Part shown: piece by piece, positions 12,119-23,867 of the stretch
How positions within the stretch are numbered: the stretch's first letter is position 1
Layout: the number at the start of each line of letters is the position of its first letter
NCBI GenBank assembly: GCA_004352715.1
Contig: SCFE01000016.1
Coordinates: forward strand, 427,563 to 491,562
Direction of reading: 5' to 3'
Origin: Hofstenia miamia
Lineage: Eukaryota; Xenacoelomorpha; Acoela
Length of the DNA: 64,000 nucleotides
Program-made: the position numbers and the translations under genes
The notes under the pieces: model-generated
What the model was told of the DNA's origin: nothing
The model's input: only the letters and a program-made list of their open reading frames with translations
Databases searched by the model: none

Positions 12119-12463
12119 AATTCAGAACTGAGCTGGGACAGTAGTATAAATTTTGGAAATACCATGCGAAGCTCGAAAATACAATCCGCGTTGTAAAGGA
12201 TAGACTTTCGGTCTTTCGCTTTACCACTTGCAAATGCGAGTACAGAATCAGTAAGCATGGTTGGTAAAATCAAAATTAACAGTACTCGCACTGCTTTTTG
12301 TAATGATCTGTAAAGAGAAGGTTATTGTTGAGGTCGTCAGCCGATGTCCATGGAAACTGTTCCTGGAAAACTCCCTTTCTGATTAAAATGTTTCTTAGAT
12401 AACTTTTAATCAGGTTAGGAAGTAAAGTTCTTCTCCGTAGTTTGATTTCTGCATTCGCACCTG

Positions 12464-12512
<49 letters not shown>

Positions 12513-13312
12513 TTTTTAGGAAACGCTAAGAGTTTTACTATATTTGGCATGCCTAAATGCCTAAATACATATTTTCTACTTAACTAAAAATATTTCGAGC
12601 AAATTGAAAGTTTTGCACTGAATCCTACATTAGGTGTTTTTGTCATAAAGCATCAGCTCATCATTTAAAAATGAGGAATTCATGTTGTACGTTCCATATT
12701 TGGATGTTATATTTGCTATTTTGTATGACAACGAAAATGCAAAAGACGTTTTTTTGAGAAGCTGAAGTAAATTTTTAGAAGAATCAAAGAAACCAGCCAA
12801 AACATAAACTTTCATGATCTATTTTTACCCAACACAAACACCAGATTCAAATGTGCTTGAGAAAACAAATAATGCATTCGACTTGTGTCATATTATGAAA
12901 CCGACACAAGAAAATGTAATAAATTTTTCATTGGAAGTATAATGATTTCATTATCAAACTATGAAAACATAACTCAGTTATTAGATCTAAATTTTGAACA
13001 ATTTTAAGCAGATCCTCAAATATAACAAAATAATTGAATATTTTGGTAATCGACAGAGTTGGCAATGAAACAAAATTTTCTGTCCAATATAATCCAACAT
13101 CAAGATTCGAAATCTGTCAAATAGAATCTAATTGGATTCCCATCAAGTTTTGAGTTTTTTGAAGGTGATTTTCGAACTTTGAATTCGATTTCGAAGGAAA
13201 GCAATAATAAAGGAATAAAAGTAATACTATTTTACAAACGTGTTCTGAAATGAATTATTTAAGCAGTAGTAAACCATATGATTCTTTCAATAGCTTACGC
13301 TTGTAGTGCCAT
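12119..13312. other. probably misplaced contig between two single-N joins
   Basis: Bounded by single Ns at 12118 and 13313. The flanking sequences 11742-12117 and 13314-13689 are the same 376 bp and would overlap directly if this piece were removed. It also repeats (12414-12473) the sequence right of the 10402-10721 gap, so at least its left part may belong there. Minus-strand open frames inside (12276-12512, 12118-12291) have no family I recognise. Confidence 0.75.
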
Positions 13313-13313
13313 N

Positions 13314-13689
13314 ATTAAGAAATTTAGGGAACTGAATTTCATTAATGCAATTCAATAAAACTAGTTTATGACTAATTATTTCTCAAAACATACATTAAAA
13401 GCGCTTTCCAGGTCGAATTGCATGGAGGTTAATTTTATTGACCTGATAACGGAATTAGGTCAGTTTTCGGATAACTTTAAAACCGGAATTAGGTTCCTTA
13501 CTTTCAAGTAGAACATTTACAATCGGTGCATTTAATTTCTACCTAGTGCTCATTTTGACCCTCAAAACCTGTTGCAACTAAGATATTGACCAGTGTCGTT
13601 TCAAAGGAATTTGCTTAGTTATTTTCATATAACTTGAGTACTAGATATAATGGGATAAACTTCCTTAAAAAAATTAGAAACGCTTCATT
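13314..13689. repeat. 376-bp duplicated block, copy 2
   Basis: Second copy of 11742-12117. It begins immediately after the N at 13313. Confidence 0.9.
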
Positions 13690-15538
13690 ATATTATAATT
13701 TAAAAAATAAAGTATAAAAAGCATAAAAAGCTCTCCTTTAGCAAAGGACTAACTTTAAAACCCAAGGGTGTTTTAGGATAAAATAGATTTGAAAGAAGCT
13801 TAAGCTTAACTATAGAAAACTCATCTGAAACATGCCAACGTACCGTATGAAATATTTTATTCTGTTTCCTTAGATATTGAAGAGATAAAAAATGTATACG
13901 AAATGCAAGTTAATGTTTTCTTTATTTGAGATGTGGGCAAATTAACAAAACATGATCAGAATTACAACAGCATTTGTAAATAGGAAAGAAGAAACGAGCG
14001 ATAAAGAATATTTTAGTTATTTTTCAAAATGAATATACAATATTGTATACTGTATGGGGCTCTAAAGTGACAGAAAGTTGCTAGATCAAGTTATTAAATA
14101 TGGACACATTGACAATCCCATCAAGTATTTTGATGAAATTTTGGCAAAACAAAAATTATCTTCATATTACTATTAACATAGAGAAAGGATGGAAAAATTC
14201 CGATTAATTTGTACACTTGGTCGGTCAAAATTTTGAAAGCGATTAAAGGGTGACTAACTTTAAAAATTGCTTAATTATAAAAGTTCAACGGGTAATTGGG
14301 TTTTCAAATTATACGTTTTGTTTATCCTTTTTAAAATATATTCCACAGAAAATTCAAGTTGAGGTTTCTGCGATATTCGCAAACATCTTTCTAAGAAATT
14401 AATTTCTAGTATAAAATTGATTACAAAATGCAGGGTAAACTTAAACTAGTATTAAAAAATACAAAAATTGTGTGGAATAATGCTTAAATGTAATCATTTG
14501 GAATTGATACTACTTGAGGATGGAAAAAGCACCAAATATTATTTATAATCCTACGCAATACTCTCACATCTAAACCCGGTGAAATGGGACTCAGTGTTTT
14601 TATCAGAACTATCAGAAACTCAGACTACCTTCAAAGATTATGTGATTGGTTAAAGTTAGAACATTTAAGAGTCAAAAGATTTCATATACTTGAGAATGAA
14701 CTTACCAAAAAACATTTTTACATATGTACCTTCATTATATATTGGTACTCAATTTGAATGTGGAAATATTTATTTGTCAATATATGACTTATGTGGTCTA
14801 AGCAAGAAACATGCTTATATATGCTCCATTTTATGTAGATATCTAACTAAAAATTGTGAGATTAAATTTCAATTAAAATAACTGCTTAACCGATTAATTA
14901 ATTTAATGAAACTTATGATTCCAGTTCTACTATAGATATTTTTCTAATATATTGCATAGATTGTTTAATGTTATTATTATAACCCCATGCTTAATGGTCC
15001 CAGTCCCATTTTCATTTTTTTGTCATAACCATGCACACAGCACACCTGGATTGATCAAAATGGTATTAGAATATCAAAAAAACTCAGTATTAAATCATGG
15101 GGGTCTTAATGAGCATCTATATCTGTACGTAGTAAGGAAACCCATTGCTTATTTGGTAGGGTAAGGATGGGGATGATATAGTTGTTAACAATCTAATAAT
15201 GAAGTTTTGCAATAAACTTTAAAACTATTTCAGATTTGCATTACACAGTTTATGAATCTCAACATTAATTAATTCAAGTAGCAATAGCCATCAAATATGG
15301 TAATTAACCATTTGTTCAAATATTGTTCAATAAATCAATCAGAGATGTACCAATTAAAAAAACAAATTCGTCTGCGTTATTGTTATGTTACCTACATCTC
15401 TATTAATTTCATCAGCAATTCATTAAATAATTCTACTACAAGGTCTATTCAATTGCAAACGCAATTCTAAAAATGGTCCTCATGATTTGATAAAATTTGG
15501 CATTGTGACATTTCAAAGAAAACTGCTGAGGCATTTAA
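13690..15538. other. non-coding DNA
   Basis: AT-rich DNA without supported genes. The open frames at 14690-14881 and 14952-15164 have neither codon structure nor family resemblance. Confidence 0.5.
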
Positions 15539-15781
15539 CCCTAAAAAGCCTGGCGTATACTCAAAAGGACAAACCGTTTTTCCATAATATGTACAAAGTT
15601 TTATCCAAGTATACTATGAAATTTGTAAATCCTGATGCATGGACATCTCTCCCCCATGGGTGCGTATTATGATGAGACTCTCCTCTATTTGAGATTGTGG
15701 TTATTGTTATTATTTTTTGAGATATCAGCATTTCAAAAATAGGAACCATAGAAGTTTTAGAACATCCCTGGGGTATTAAAG
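15539..15781. mobile_element. TTAA-flanked MITE (family shared with 62471-62895)
   Basis: Flanked by TTAA at 15535-15538 and 15782-15785. The ends read CCCTAAAAAGCCTGG (left) and CTTTAATACCCCAGG (right, inward). The left 110 bp resemble the left part of the 62471-62895 element: GCCTGGCGT against GCCTAGCGT, then GACAAACCGTTT in both, and GATGCATGG against GAGGCATGG. A TTAA duplication is diagnostic of piggyBac-type insertion. No coding content. The interior is shorter than in the other copy. Confidence 0.65.
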
Positions 15782-16339
15782 TTAAAATAGTTCAGAATAT
15801 TATATGCAGAAGTATGTTAATATTTTTAAGAGCTTCAATTTACAATTATGGGACGTCGTAAAATTCGAATAAACTCCTGCTGCTTAGAAATCTGTTTTGC
15901 GCATAATAATAAAATTACAAGCTAATGTTTCCAATAATTCGCCTACATCTCTCAAAAGTTGCCATGGGATGTATTTTATGGGCGTTATTGAAATGTTATA
16001 TACTGGATCGTAAACATTCAGCTGTTTGGACATGCAATAGGATTGCAATCATCTTTCGAATTTACAATATACTAAAAATTATTGGGTGAGAAGTTGCGTA
16101 GAACGAGGGCTTCTGATTCTATATCTAATATTTATAGGCTGAACTTAAAGTTATGGCGGTTTATTCTTTTTAACATTTGAATTGTTCGCGATAGTCAAAG
16201 TATCGGTCCTTGAATTTTAATTAATAATTACAGAGATATAAGTACCGCCCACTAACCTCTTTGAAATGCTTTACACAAAACCATGCAGATCAGATATTGA
16301 TTTTGCATGCGGTAGTTCTGTAAAGAATAATTTTTCAAA

Positions 16340-16350
16340 AACATACATAG

Positions 16351-16391
<41 letters not shown>

Positions 16392-16430
16392 ATATATATA
16401 TATATTATACATATATATATCTTTATGTAT
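16340..16430. repeat. (TA)n microsatellite
   Basis: A long alternating TA tract interrupted by CTATATA and TATTATACATA words, just beyond the donor side of the CRAL-TRIO exon. Confidence 0.9.
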
Positions 16431-16497
16431 GTACATATTTGATATGGATATGCACTGGGAAAAGTATTTGATGCAATGTGAATGATCTATCACTTAC

Positions 16498-16683
16498 GTT
16501 AAGAGCTTCTTCGACGTTTCCGTGCCGTGCATTTATGAATGTTTGCAAAAAGATCTCATCTGGGTTGAACTTCAAGGTAGGATATTTTTCACTCAAGGCG
16601 TTTCTTAAATAATCAATATCACTCGTCTCCGTGCTTTGCATCCTACTGTCATATAATTTCTTTGATATGACAGACGAGAACAC
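16498..16683 (-). CDS. CRAL-TRIO N-terminal domain exon (partial gene)
   Basis: A 186-bp exon in phase 0 at both ends: acceptor AGTTAG/GTGTTC, donor CTTAAC/GTAAGT. It encodes SDIDYLRNALSEKYPTLKF, then NPDEIFLQTFINARHGNVEE, then ALN. This fits the small three-helix CRAL_TRIO_N domain, whose hallmark is 'D(D/E)xFLLRFLRARKFDVexAL'. Here the conserved RFLRAR is TFINAR. Such domains precede a Sec14-like lipid-binding pocket that carries hydrophobic ligands (alpha-tocopherol, retinal, phosphoinositides) between membranes. An internal ATG (MQSTETSD) could be the true start; otherwise an upstream exon exists. The lipid-binding exons were not found at lower coordinates before the misassembled region. 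The assignment rests on this short motif alone. Confidence 0.55.
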
Positions 16684-18189
16684 CTAACTTTAATTAATGA
16701 GTTTATGTCACATTACATTGCTTGCCAAATGAACGCTAATAATTCACAAAGAAAAACACTTTCAATTGCAAAGCTACTACCACTGACATTTGGATTTTTT
16801 GTATGAACCTAAATTTGAAAAGCGTAAGAGTCACCACAATTTTATTGATAAATTAGAGATTATTAAGTTTTCTTTGTGAAGTTACACTCTTACTACAGAA
16901 TAATTCCACCTTGTGCATATGTGCAATAGAGAAATACATTCACCTTCTGAAATACTTTTCCAAGAGGATTAATACGAATGATATTTTTGCAATTGAAAAA
17001 TTAGCATTGTATGTATGCTGCAGCAATTATAAAACCCGGTAAATTAAAGTTAATAAAATTCTTATTAATTTCCAAGTTAACTAAATTTGTTCAATGTTCT
17101 CCTTAAGTGTATAGTGCAAGAGTATAGAAATATAAAAACTTAAATATGATGCTTATTGACTTTGTGTACAGTACGCACACACATGCTACATGCGCATTAG
17201 ATACATGTATTAATTGATAATATATGCATAGTTTATGTAATTTTTAGAAATATTCACAGGTTTCAAGTTATTGTTCAATTGTTGTCATATGAATTTTCTC
17301 AAAAACATCATCTTACAAAGTTGCACAGCATTTCATGTTGAAAGCAGAGAAAATACTAATTTATTTTCTTTTTGACTGTTAATTGCATTTTTGATAATTT
17401 GTCAAATCTTGAACATATTTTGGTAAATATTACCTTATTCAGAATTTTCCCAAAAACACATAATGTTGACAGAACTTTGACAAAAAATTCAAACAAATTT
17501 CTTGCTTTGTTCCATTTATGAACACCTTCTTGGGCCGGGACCAGTAATGAGGGTCAAAAATGTTTCAGGACCAACACCAATCAATATTTAAATTTTTTGA
17601 AGTGAAATTTTTTACTTTCAATTTCAAAAATTATATATAAAAAAATGCTGACACAGTATATTATTCAAGGTGCTACTTTAGTTTTACTTACTCAAAAGTG
17701 TTTACAAAATGGCTTTGCTATGGGGGCCTCCACCTTGATTTGATATTTTGCATACAAGTTTTTTAAAAAGTAACTGGTGCTAGTCCTGAAAACAGTTATT
17801 AACACTGATTACATATCATTGGTTCCTTGAAAACTGTATGGTATTAGCGAGCTATAAGTGCTGAAAATTTCATAAACAACTTGAAAGTTATTTGTGGAAA
17901 ACAGCTCGATAGATTTGTATTTCAATTCACAAATTCTCTTAAATATTTTCATTTTGCTGAATTGAATTTTAAATTCATATTAAGTTTGTTTTGTTATAAA
18001 TTATAGTATAATTAACCGGAATGGATTTCTTTTCAACTAAACCGCTTTTAACTGGATATTTAAAAATTGCAGACTTACATTCATCTCTTATTCGTATTCA
18101 AGATAAAATAAAATTTATATTCTATTTGCATGTGTTAACATCGAATTGGTCTAAATTTATATATATATATATATATATATGCATATATC
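16684..18189. other. non-coding DNA
   Basis: No supported gene. AT-rich, ending in a (TA)n tract at about 18158-18180. Confidence 0.5.
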
Positions 18190-18420
18190 GCACTAAGTAG
18201 TTTGGTGATGCGCATATCAGGCACTAAATAAAAAGAACGTTTTTACAGAAATTTTTTTCACTAAGATTCAAATTTTTTTGTGCATACACTATTTACAATA
18301 TCTAGAAATAAAATTCTATATGCTTTCCAAAAAACTACTTTCTTCATACCAATTGGTGACTGGGGCTATATAAAAGAAACTGCGAAAAATGGCGCTAGAT
18401 AATATCCAGCACAATTTTCT
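18190..18420. repeat. interspersed repeat, second copy at 54180-54390
   Basis: Shares ordered blocks with 54180-54390. These include GGTGATGCGCATAT against AGTGATGCGCATAT, GCACTAAATAAAA against GCGCTAAATAAAA, and AAAAACTACTTTCTTCATACC against the TTTCTGCATACC version. CAATTGGTGACTGG against CAATTAGTGACTGG is a further shared block. GCGCTA/TAGCGC words occur near the ends of both. This is a diverged transposon family of unknown class, probably non-autonomous. Confidence 0.6.
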
Positions 18421-18589
18421 AGGGCAATGTATGTATATATACAACTTGTACGAAAAAATGAGAATCAGGAAAATTTAATTTATAGACGACCAATGAACAT
18501 ATTTACAAACACAAGAGTGGAAGTAATACCCATATCAATTGGCTATAAACACATGGTTTAAGTTTTAACAAATTTTGTTTTTTGCTAAG

Positions 18590-18785
18590 CATTTGAACAA
18601 ACGCAGAAAAATACATTTGATGAAATTTCTACGCATGAACAGCGAAATTTCATGTTGGATATTTTCGACCAATGTCGCCTTCGTAATTGGATTTTTCTTT
18701 TCCACCAAGTTCTTGAGGATAGTTCACATGTTTTCCACCGCATTAATGTCTGGTGAATTTGGCGGTGACTGCAGAATTTGAAAGT
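18590..18785 (-). pseudogene. Tc1/mariner transposase C-terminal remnant
   Basis: Read on the minus strand, the fragment gives PPNSPDINAVENM, then TILKNLVEKKNPITKATLVE, then NIQHEI. This parallels 'PPQSPDLNPIENLW..LK..V..' around the catalytic glutamate of Tc1-type DDE transposases. The tryptophan codon after ENM has become a stop, and the upstream catalytic aspartates are not recognisable. It is a decayed fragment. Confidence 0.6.
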
Positions 18786-19764
18786 CGTTCTTAGAAATTA
18801 AATTTTTTGTTTGATGAAATAGATTTACTATTAAAGTTTTCTCATAGACACACGTATATTTATATTAAGCATCTCTAGTAACATTTGACTATTGAGGTAA
18901 ACATCCAGTTATTTACACACCCAACCACCCCATCCCCAGCCCTACCCTATCCGCAGTAGAGATCTCTATCTCCACATCAGCTTTTGGCTATATTTTTAAT
19001 TATTTAACCCTGATATTTGTTGAGTTTCCCCCAAAATATTGATAGCAAGACAAATGTCTAAAAAAAATCATACTATCATTATTATTTTAGTTATACTAAT
19101 ATTTTTCTAATAAAAAACTAGTAGGTCAAGATACAATTGAATCATTGCTTTCTCAATGTGTTCAGTTTATCATTGCCCAAGACCATGCCAAATAGTAGTG
19201 GGTATTGGAAAACATTTTTTAAAAGGTTTTGACATTGCAGTCAGATTGCTGGCGTCAGTGCCCATTACAACGTCAGAATACCAAAACATCGAAATTTTTG
19301 TTCTCTTGCTATATCTTGGAGGACCCCACGATCGTAGAAGTGAAAAACATCCGGCCGAAATATACCAAACTTTGAAATGCTATTCTTATTAAAAGTATTG
19401 CTGATGACATTTCAATAACTATATTTTATACTCCCAGTAATGCTTTTGAATGTACACACAAATCACAACAATATGCACCGTGTAAAATGTACCTATATAT
19501 ACAGGGTATCTCAATAAAAATGAATTGCTCTGAACTCTCAAGGACATAAGATAATCAATCTTTGGCCTTGCCCATTTCTAAAATATATTTCAAATGAAAA
19601 ATTTCACGCTTCTTCAAAAAGATTCAAAATGCATGAGTCCAACTGTTATATTAGAAAAGGGCAATGGAATTTGAATGCATCCTGGTAGCGCATTCAATCT
19701 AGAATGTATATCATCTTAAAATTCTATTAGTAAGCCGTTATATATTTAAAATAAACAATTACAT
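18786..19764. other. non-coding DNA
   Basis: No supported gene. The string ATATACAGGGTATCTCAATAA at about 19495 looks like a transposon end, but no partner end is seen. Confidence 0.45.
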
Positions 19765-21168
19765 TTATAAAGCAGTATCCAGAGGCTTAGCTAACGTTTT
19801 TTCTAATTCGCTGTTTGTGTCTGAATAGGATTCTTCTTGATTTTCAAGAGACTTTGACTCTTCTTTTTTGTTAATATCAACTGGATTCATTACATTTTCA
19901 ATGTTATTAGAAGTATTAGCATTTGCTTCAGGCTTATTTAAGTTTTCGTCCAAAATCGCTTCAGCTTTNTGATTTTCAAGAGACTTTGACTCTTCTTTTT
20001 TGTTAATATCAACTGGATTCATTACATTTTCAATGTTATTAGAAGTATTAGCATTTGCTTCAGGCTTATTTAAGTTTTCGTCCAAAATCGCTTCAGCTTT
20101 GTTTTCTTGAACCAAAGCGTCTTGTTCTTTGATCTCTTGACTTTCTTCTTTTGGCTCGTTTGATTTCTCTCCTTCAACTTGCTCATGCTCAATATCTTCA
20201 TTTGATTTGACATCTGCAGCTTCTGTGATAATTTGCTCGCTCTGAGTCTCGGAAGGAGGCGTCAATGTATCTTCGCTCCCTTCATTATTATTTGTTGCTT
20301 CTGCTATAGTTTGGCTGTTTTCTGCATTGCCTTCTACACTGTGAATAGATGGATTTTCATCATCTTGTTTATCTGATGATGACACGAAATTGCTGTTTTC
20401 TCCATCATCCTCATTTGATTTAAGATCTAATCCTTCTGCTACATTACCAATGTTTTCTGCATTGGCATCTGCACTGTGATTTGATTGATTTTCATCATCT
20501 TGTTTATCTGGTGGTGGCACCAAATGGCTTCTTTCTACGTTATCTTCATTTGAATTTGCATTTGGTCCTTTTGTTACATTGCCGTAGTTTTCCGCATTGG
20601 GATTTGCACTGTGAGTGGATAAATTTTCAAGATGGGCATCTTCGATTTCTTTATTATCTAATTTCTCATTAACTTCAGTATCAATATTCTGTTCAAATGT
20701 CCTTTCAATGCTTTGAGAATCCAGGGCACCTGATTCTTGATTAATATCTTTACTTCCTCTAGTATCATTTTCTGCATTGTTTGTCTCTACAGTATTTTCA
20801 ACCTGTTTTGAAAAACCCTCTTCATCAACAATTGTATTGACTTCATTAGTCACCAATTCGGTGTTTATTACTTCTGCTACTGTATTGTCACTATCTCTTT
20901 GTGTAAGTTGTGCGTTTTCAGTTTGACGTTGATTTTCATTAATTTGTCCAATAGATTCATTCCTCGATAATTTCCTTTCTGGTGTCTTAGATTCTTGAAA
21001 ATCATCATCTCTGGTTTCATTATAGATTGATAAGGAAGTTGGTAAGCGGGAAAGTACAGGTTTAGGGACATATCTACTATTTTCATCCTTCTGGGAGATT
21101 CTGGTACTCTTTATTTGAGGTTGTTGGACTTCTTCAACAAAAACCTGATCAGAAACAATGCAGCCCAT
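19765..21168 (-). CDS. acidic repetitive protein with N-myristoylation signal
   Basis: A single-exon gene with an in-frame TAA directly before the ATG, which fixes the start. The protein begins MGCIVSDQ: glycine 2 and serine 6 fit the N-myristoyltransferase consensus, and cysteine 3 could be palmitoylated, so membrane anchoring is likely. The rest is low-complexity, rich in Glu, Asn, Ser and Asp, with almost no aromatic residues, so it is predicted to be disordered. It holds at least three degenerate repeats of roughly 44 residues, marked by 'DKQDDENxSxHSxxxNAENxxxxxxG' and 'KSNEDD'. As assembled it has 467 codons. However, a 44-codon block is duplicated around a single N at 19969 and is probably an assembly artefact, so the real protein is about 423 residues. 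I do not recognise a family. By analogy with GAP-43/MARCKS-like proteins it may be a membrane-associated adaptor, but that is inference. Confidence 0.75.
   Translation of the reverse strand: MGCIVSDQVFVEEVQQPQIKSTRISQKDENSRYVPKPVLSRLPTSLSIYNETRDDDFQESKTPERKLSRNESIGQINENQRQTENAQLTQRDSDNTVAEVINTELVTNEVNTIVDEEGFSKQVENTVETNNAENDTRGSKDINQESGALDSQSIERTFEQNIDTEVNEKLDNKEIEDAHLENLSTHSANPNAENYGNVTKGPNANSNEDNVERSHLVPPPDKQDDENQSNHSADANAENIGNVAEGLDLKSNEDDGENSNFVSSSDKQDDENPSIHSVEGNAENSQTIAEATNNNEGSEDTLTPPSETQSEQIITEAADVKSNEDIEHEQVEGEKSNEPKEESQEIKEQDALVQENKAEAILDENLNKPEANANTSNNIENVMNPVDINKKEESKSLENXKAEAILDENLNKPEANANTSNNIENVMNPVDINKKEESKSLENQEESYSDTNSELEKTLAKPLDTAL
19838..20100. repeat. 131-bp duplication around a single N (likely artefact)
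   Basis: 19838-19968 and 19970-20100 are identical and separated by one N at 19969. This is what an unmerged contig overlap looks like. It keeps the frame (132 bp) and doubles the block beginning KAEAILDENLNKPEANANTS in the protein. Confidence 0.85.
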
Positions 21169-23867
21169 TTACATCTGTTGTTAGTTATGAGTTGTGATTT
21201 AGAATCGCTTAACAAAAATTATGCCAAAAATCTAAATTTGTTTCGAGTGGTACACTTAACAATCTCGTATTGGCAATACTATTTCTATTTTATTAAATGT
21301 ATGTGTAACGGCAGCTCTTGAATGCAAAATCTATTATGAATTAATTGGCTTGAAGACTCAGTTTCTCGTTAAGTTCTAACACAACTATAGGGTGAATATT
21401 AAATCTAAAGGTTAAGCCAAGGAACATGAGATGTGAATGTTAATTATATTGTTTCTTTTATGACGCTGAGGAATCTTGTATTAATATTACGCGAATCAAT
21501 TACGTCAAATCAAATGTAATTAATATAGAACCATGTTTAAAGCATTTTGTGACAAAACTTCAAACGCATGATTTGATGAAATATTAAGCATATATAAATC
21601 AGCTTCTAATGTAACGCTTGAACTTCATGGAACAGAACACAATTCCACAATTCCCATGGGATCCGATGGTACATTTATTTATGAAAATGGCAGCCCCAAT
21701 AGATAAAATGGGGATATCATAGGAAAAAATCATACAGAGTAGGAAATGTATTACTATTTTTCCAAACAACATGAGGTGCTACGACACGGGAAATAGTCAC
21801 AATGGTTGTGGGTGTAATATTATAGTCAGGAATCCACCCCGGCTCGAAAATTCTCATACCACAATGGAAAATGTGTCAGTACTAGTTAAAGGCCGTAATA
21901 AAAAAATTGAAATAATTTGAATCAATATCAAAATTTCTGGGTTCCATGAAATTTATGCCTTCGCATAACGAACACTTTTGCACTACTAAGAAGTTTTAGC
22001 AGACTTTCAGTGTTAGACATTTATATTAACTTTAACAGATCTGTTAAGTATAAATATAAAATAAACGATCTTTATTAGTTAGATCAGTTTTAATGGAATC
22101 TATTTAAGACGATGCTGTTTTAAACAGTCAAATATAACGTAAGCGAAATATTTTGATATGCAGAATACAACTTCATTTCTCTTGTCTAGAAATTGTAGAT
22201 CTAAGAAAAGGAATTCACTCTTTATTAAGTAAAAATTTATTTGTTTTCTTTTGTTTAATTTTGAATTTTTATGCCTGCTCATGGTTTTTCTAGAAATTTT
22301 TTTATGTTATTTAGTTCCAAAAAGGGAATACATAATTTTTTTTGAAATTTCTTAACAAACAGTTAAATTTCTTCCAAAACTAGTTTAAGCAGATTTTATT
22401 AAGAAACATTGAAAAATATTTTATTAATTAAATTGAAGTGTAAATTGTACCTTTTGGCAATTTTTTCTAAAGTTTAAGTAAAAGGACATCAATTATCACA
22501 ATGCTCCTTTTGGTAAGTTCTTGTGAATTGTTTCTTTAATTGTAAATGTCTACTTTAACTATCTCAAAGCAATGAACTAGAAATGTCATTGCTTCGAAAT
22601 TGCAAATATTTTCAAAAATTTGACTAAGGCCGCACATAAACTATTTTTAGAAAAACCATCTACCAGGGCTATATGTTGCCACATTTACTGAAAATTCTGG
22701 AGTTCTTAAAATATAATCTGGCAAATCATAATGAAAATTAAATGGCACTTTACATGATGGGATACGTAGGCTGTTCAGTCGTGCATTTCCGTTGATTTCG
22801 ATGTTAAGTGCGTCCTTGAAGCTGTGTGGGGACCCTTGAGTATAAAAAATGCTTATTTCATTGAGTTCCTAACTAGTACTTTGCAGCCAAATAATGTAAC
22901 ACAGGAGGTGCAGGTGAGAGCAAAAGCATATATCAGTGGTTTCTGAGAAAATGTGCTAGAATGAGATGGAGCAACAAAAATAGCTTGTGGAATAAGATAA
23001 GAAAATTTCGACTCACGAGTGGACTGATACAAATTCTTCAAGTAATTTTTCAGGACCCCTAGATATATAAGATCACAGTGAATAAAAATGCGAGCAAATT
23101 AATTATTTTCAAATTTACTAACATTGAGGGTAAACACTAAGAACCAATTCCATTAAGAAAAGCTAAATCATTTTCCAAATTTTTTTAGCAAGCCAGATAT
23201 TAATTTTTAAAATGTGTTGTACATACATACAGTGATATTATACATGGAATTTCAACAATTTACACAAAACTAGGTGTTATACAATGGGTTGTGACTGCAG
23301 CACGATATTGAAGCACAAGGAAAATTTACAAAAAAACTTTGAATTTTTAAATTATAACTTTAATAAATAAACACAAATGCGGTAATTATTCGTATGTTAA
23401 CATTAGTTTATAATAATTAAATTGCTAATCACTTTAAAAGTGATGGGAGACCAATAGAAAATGTCATTTTGCATCTACTTCAGGCACATAATTTTGAGCA
23501 CAATTCATTGCATGAAAAGGCCCAATCCCATTGAAGGTTAAGAAAAAAAATTTCAAAAATTCAGGACACTTAATTTGTTACATGAAAGTATCAAAAAACA
23601 AGCTCCAAAGGAAAGGTTTTTTCTACTAAATCATTTTAAAACCAATCAAAATAATTTTTAAATATTTTGTTCTGCAAAAAGCTTGTCCAATTTACGGATT
23701 TCTATATTTTGTATTATAATGAGGAAACCTATTTCATTTAACATTTGATATTGCGCTAAAATCCGAAAAGCATGCCTGCATTAGAAGGGAAAAAATATTA
23801 AGATGATACAGTTTAATCAATTCAAGGAGTTTTATGAAAAATAAAAGACACAGTAGAAAATCAGGAG
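21169..23867. other. non-coding DNA
   Basis: No supported gene between the acidic-protein gene and the C2orf69-like gene. Open frames at 22100-22282 and 22853-23041 lack coding character. Confidence 0.5.

Noticed and set aside
12118-12512. Two minus-strand frames (one starting GANAEIKLRRRTLL after an AG)
   Set aside because: They sit in the misplaced contig, have no recognisable family, and the phase does not fit the Kv2 exons.
20481-21321. Plus-strand and other-frame open frames over the acidic-protein gene
   Set aside because: Shadows of the real minus-strand frame.
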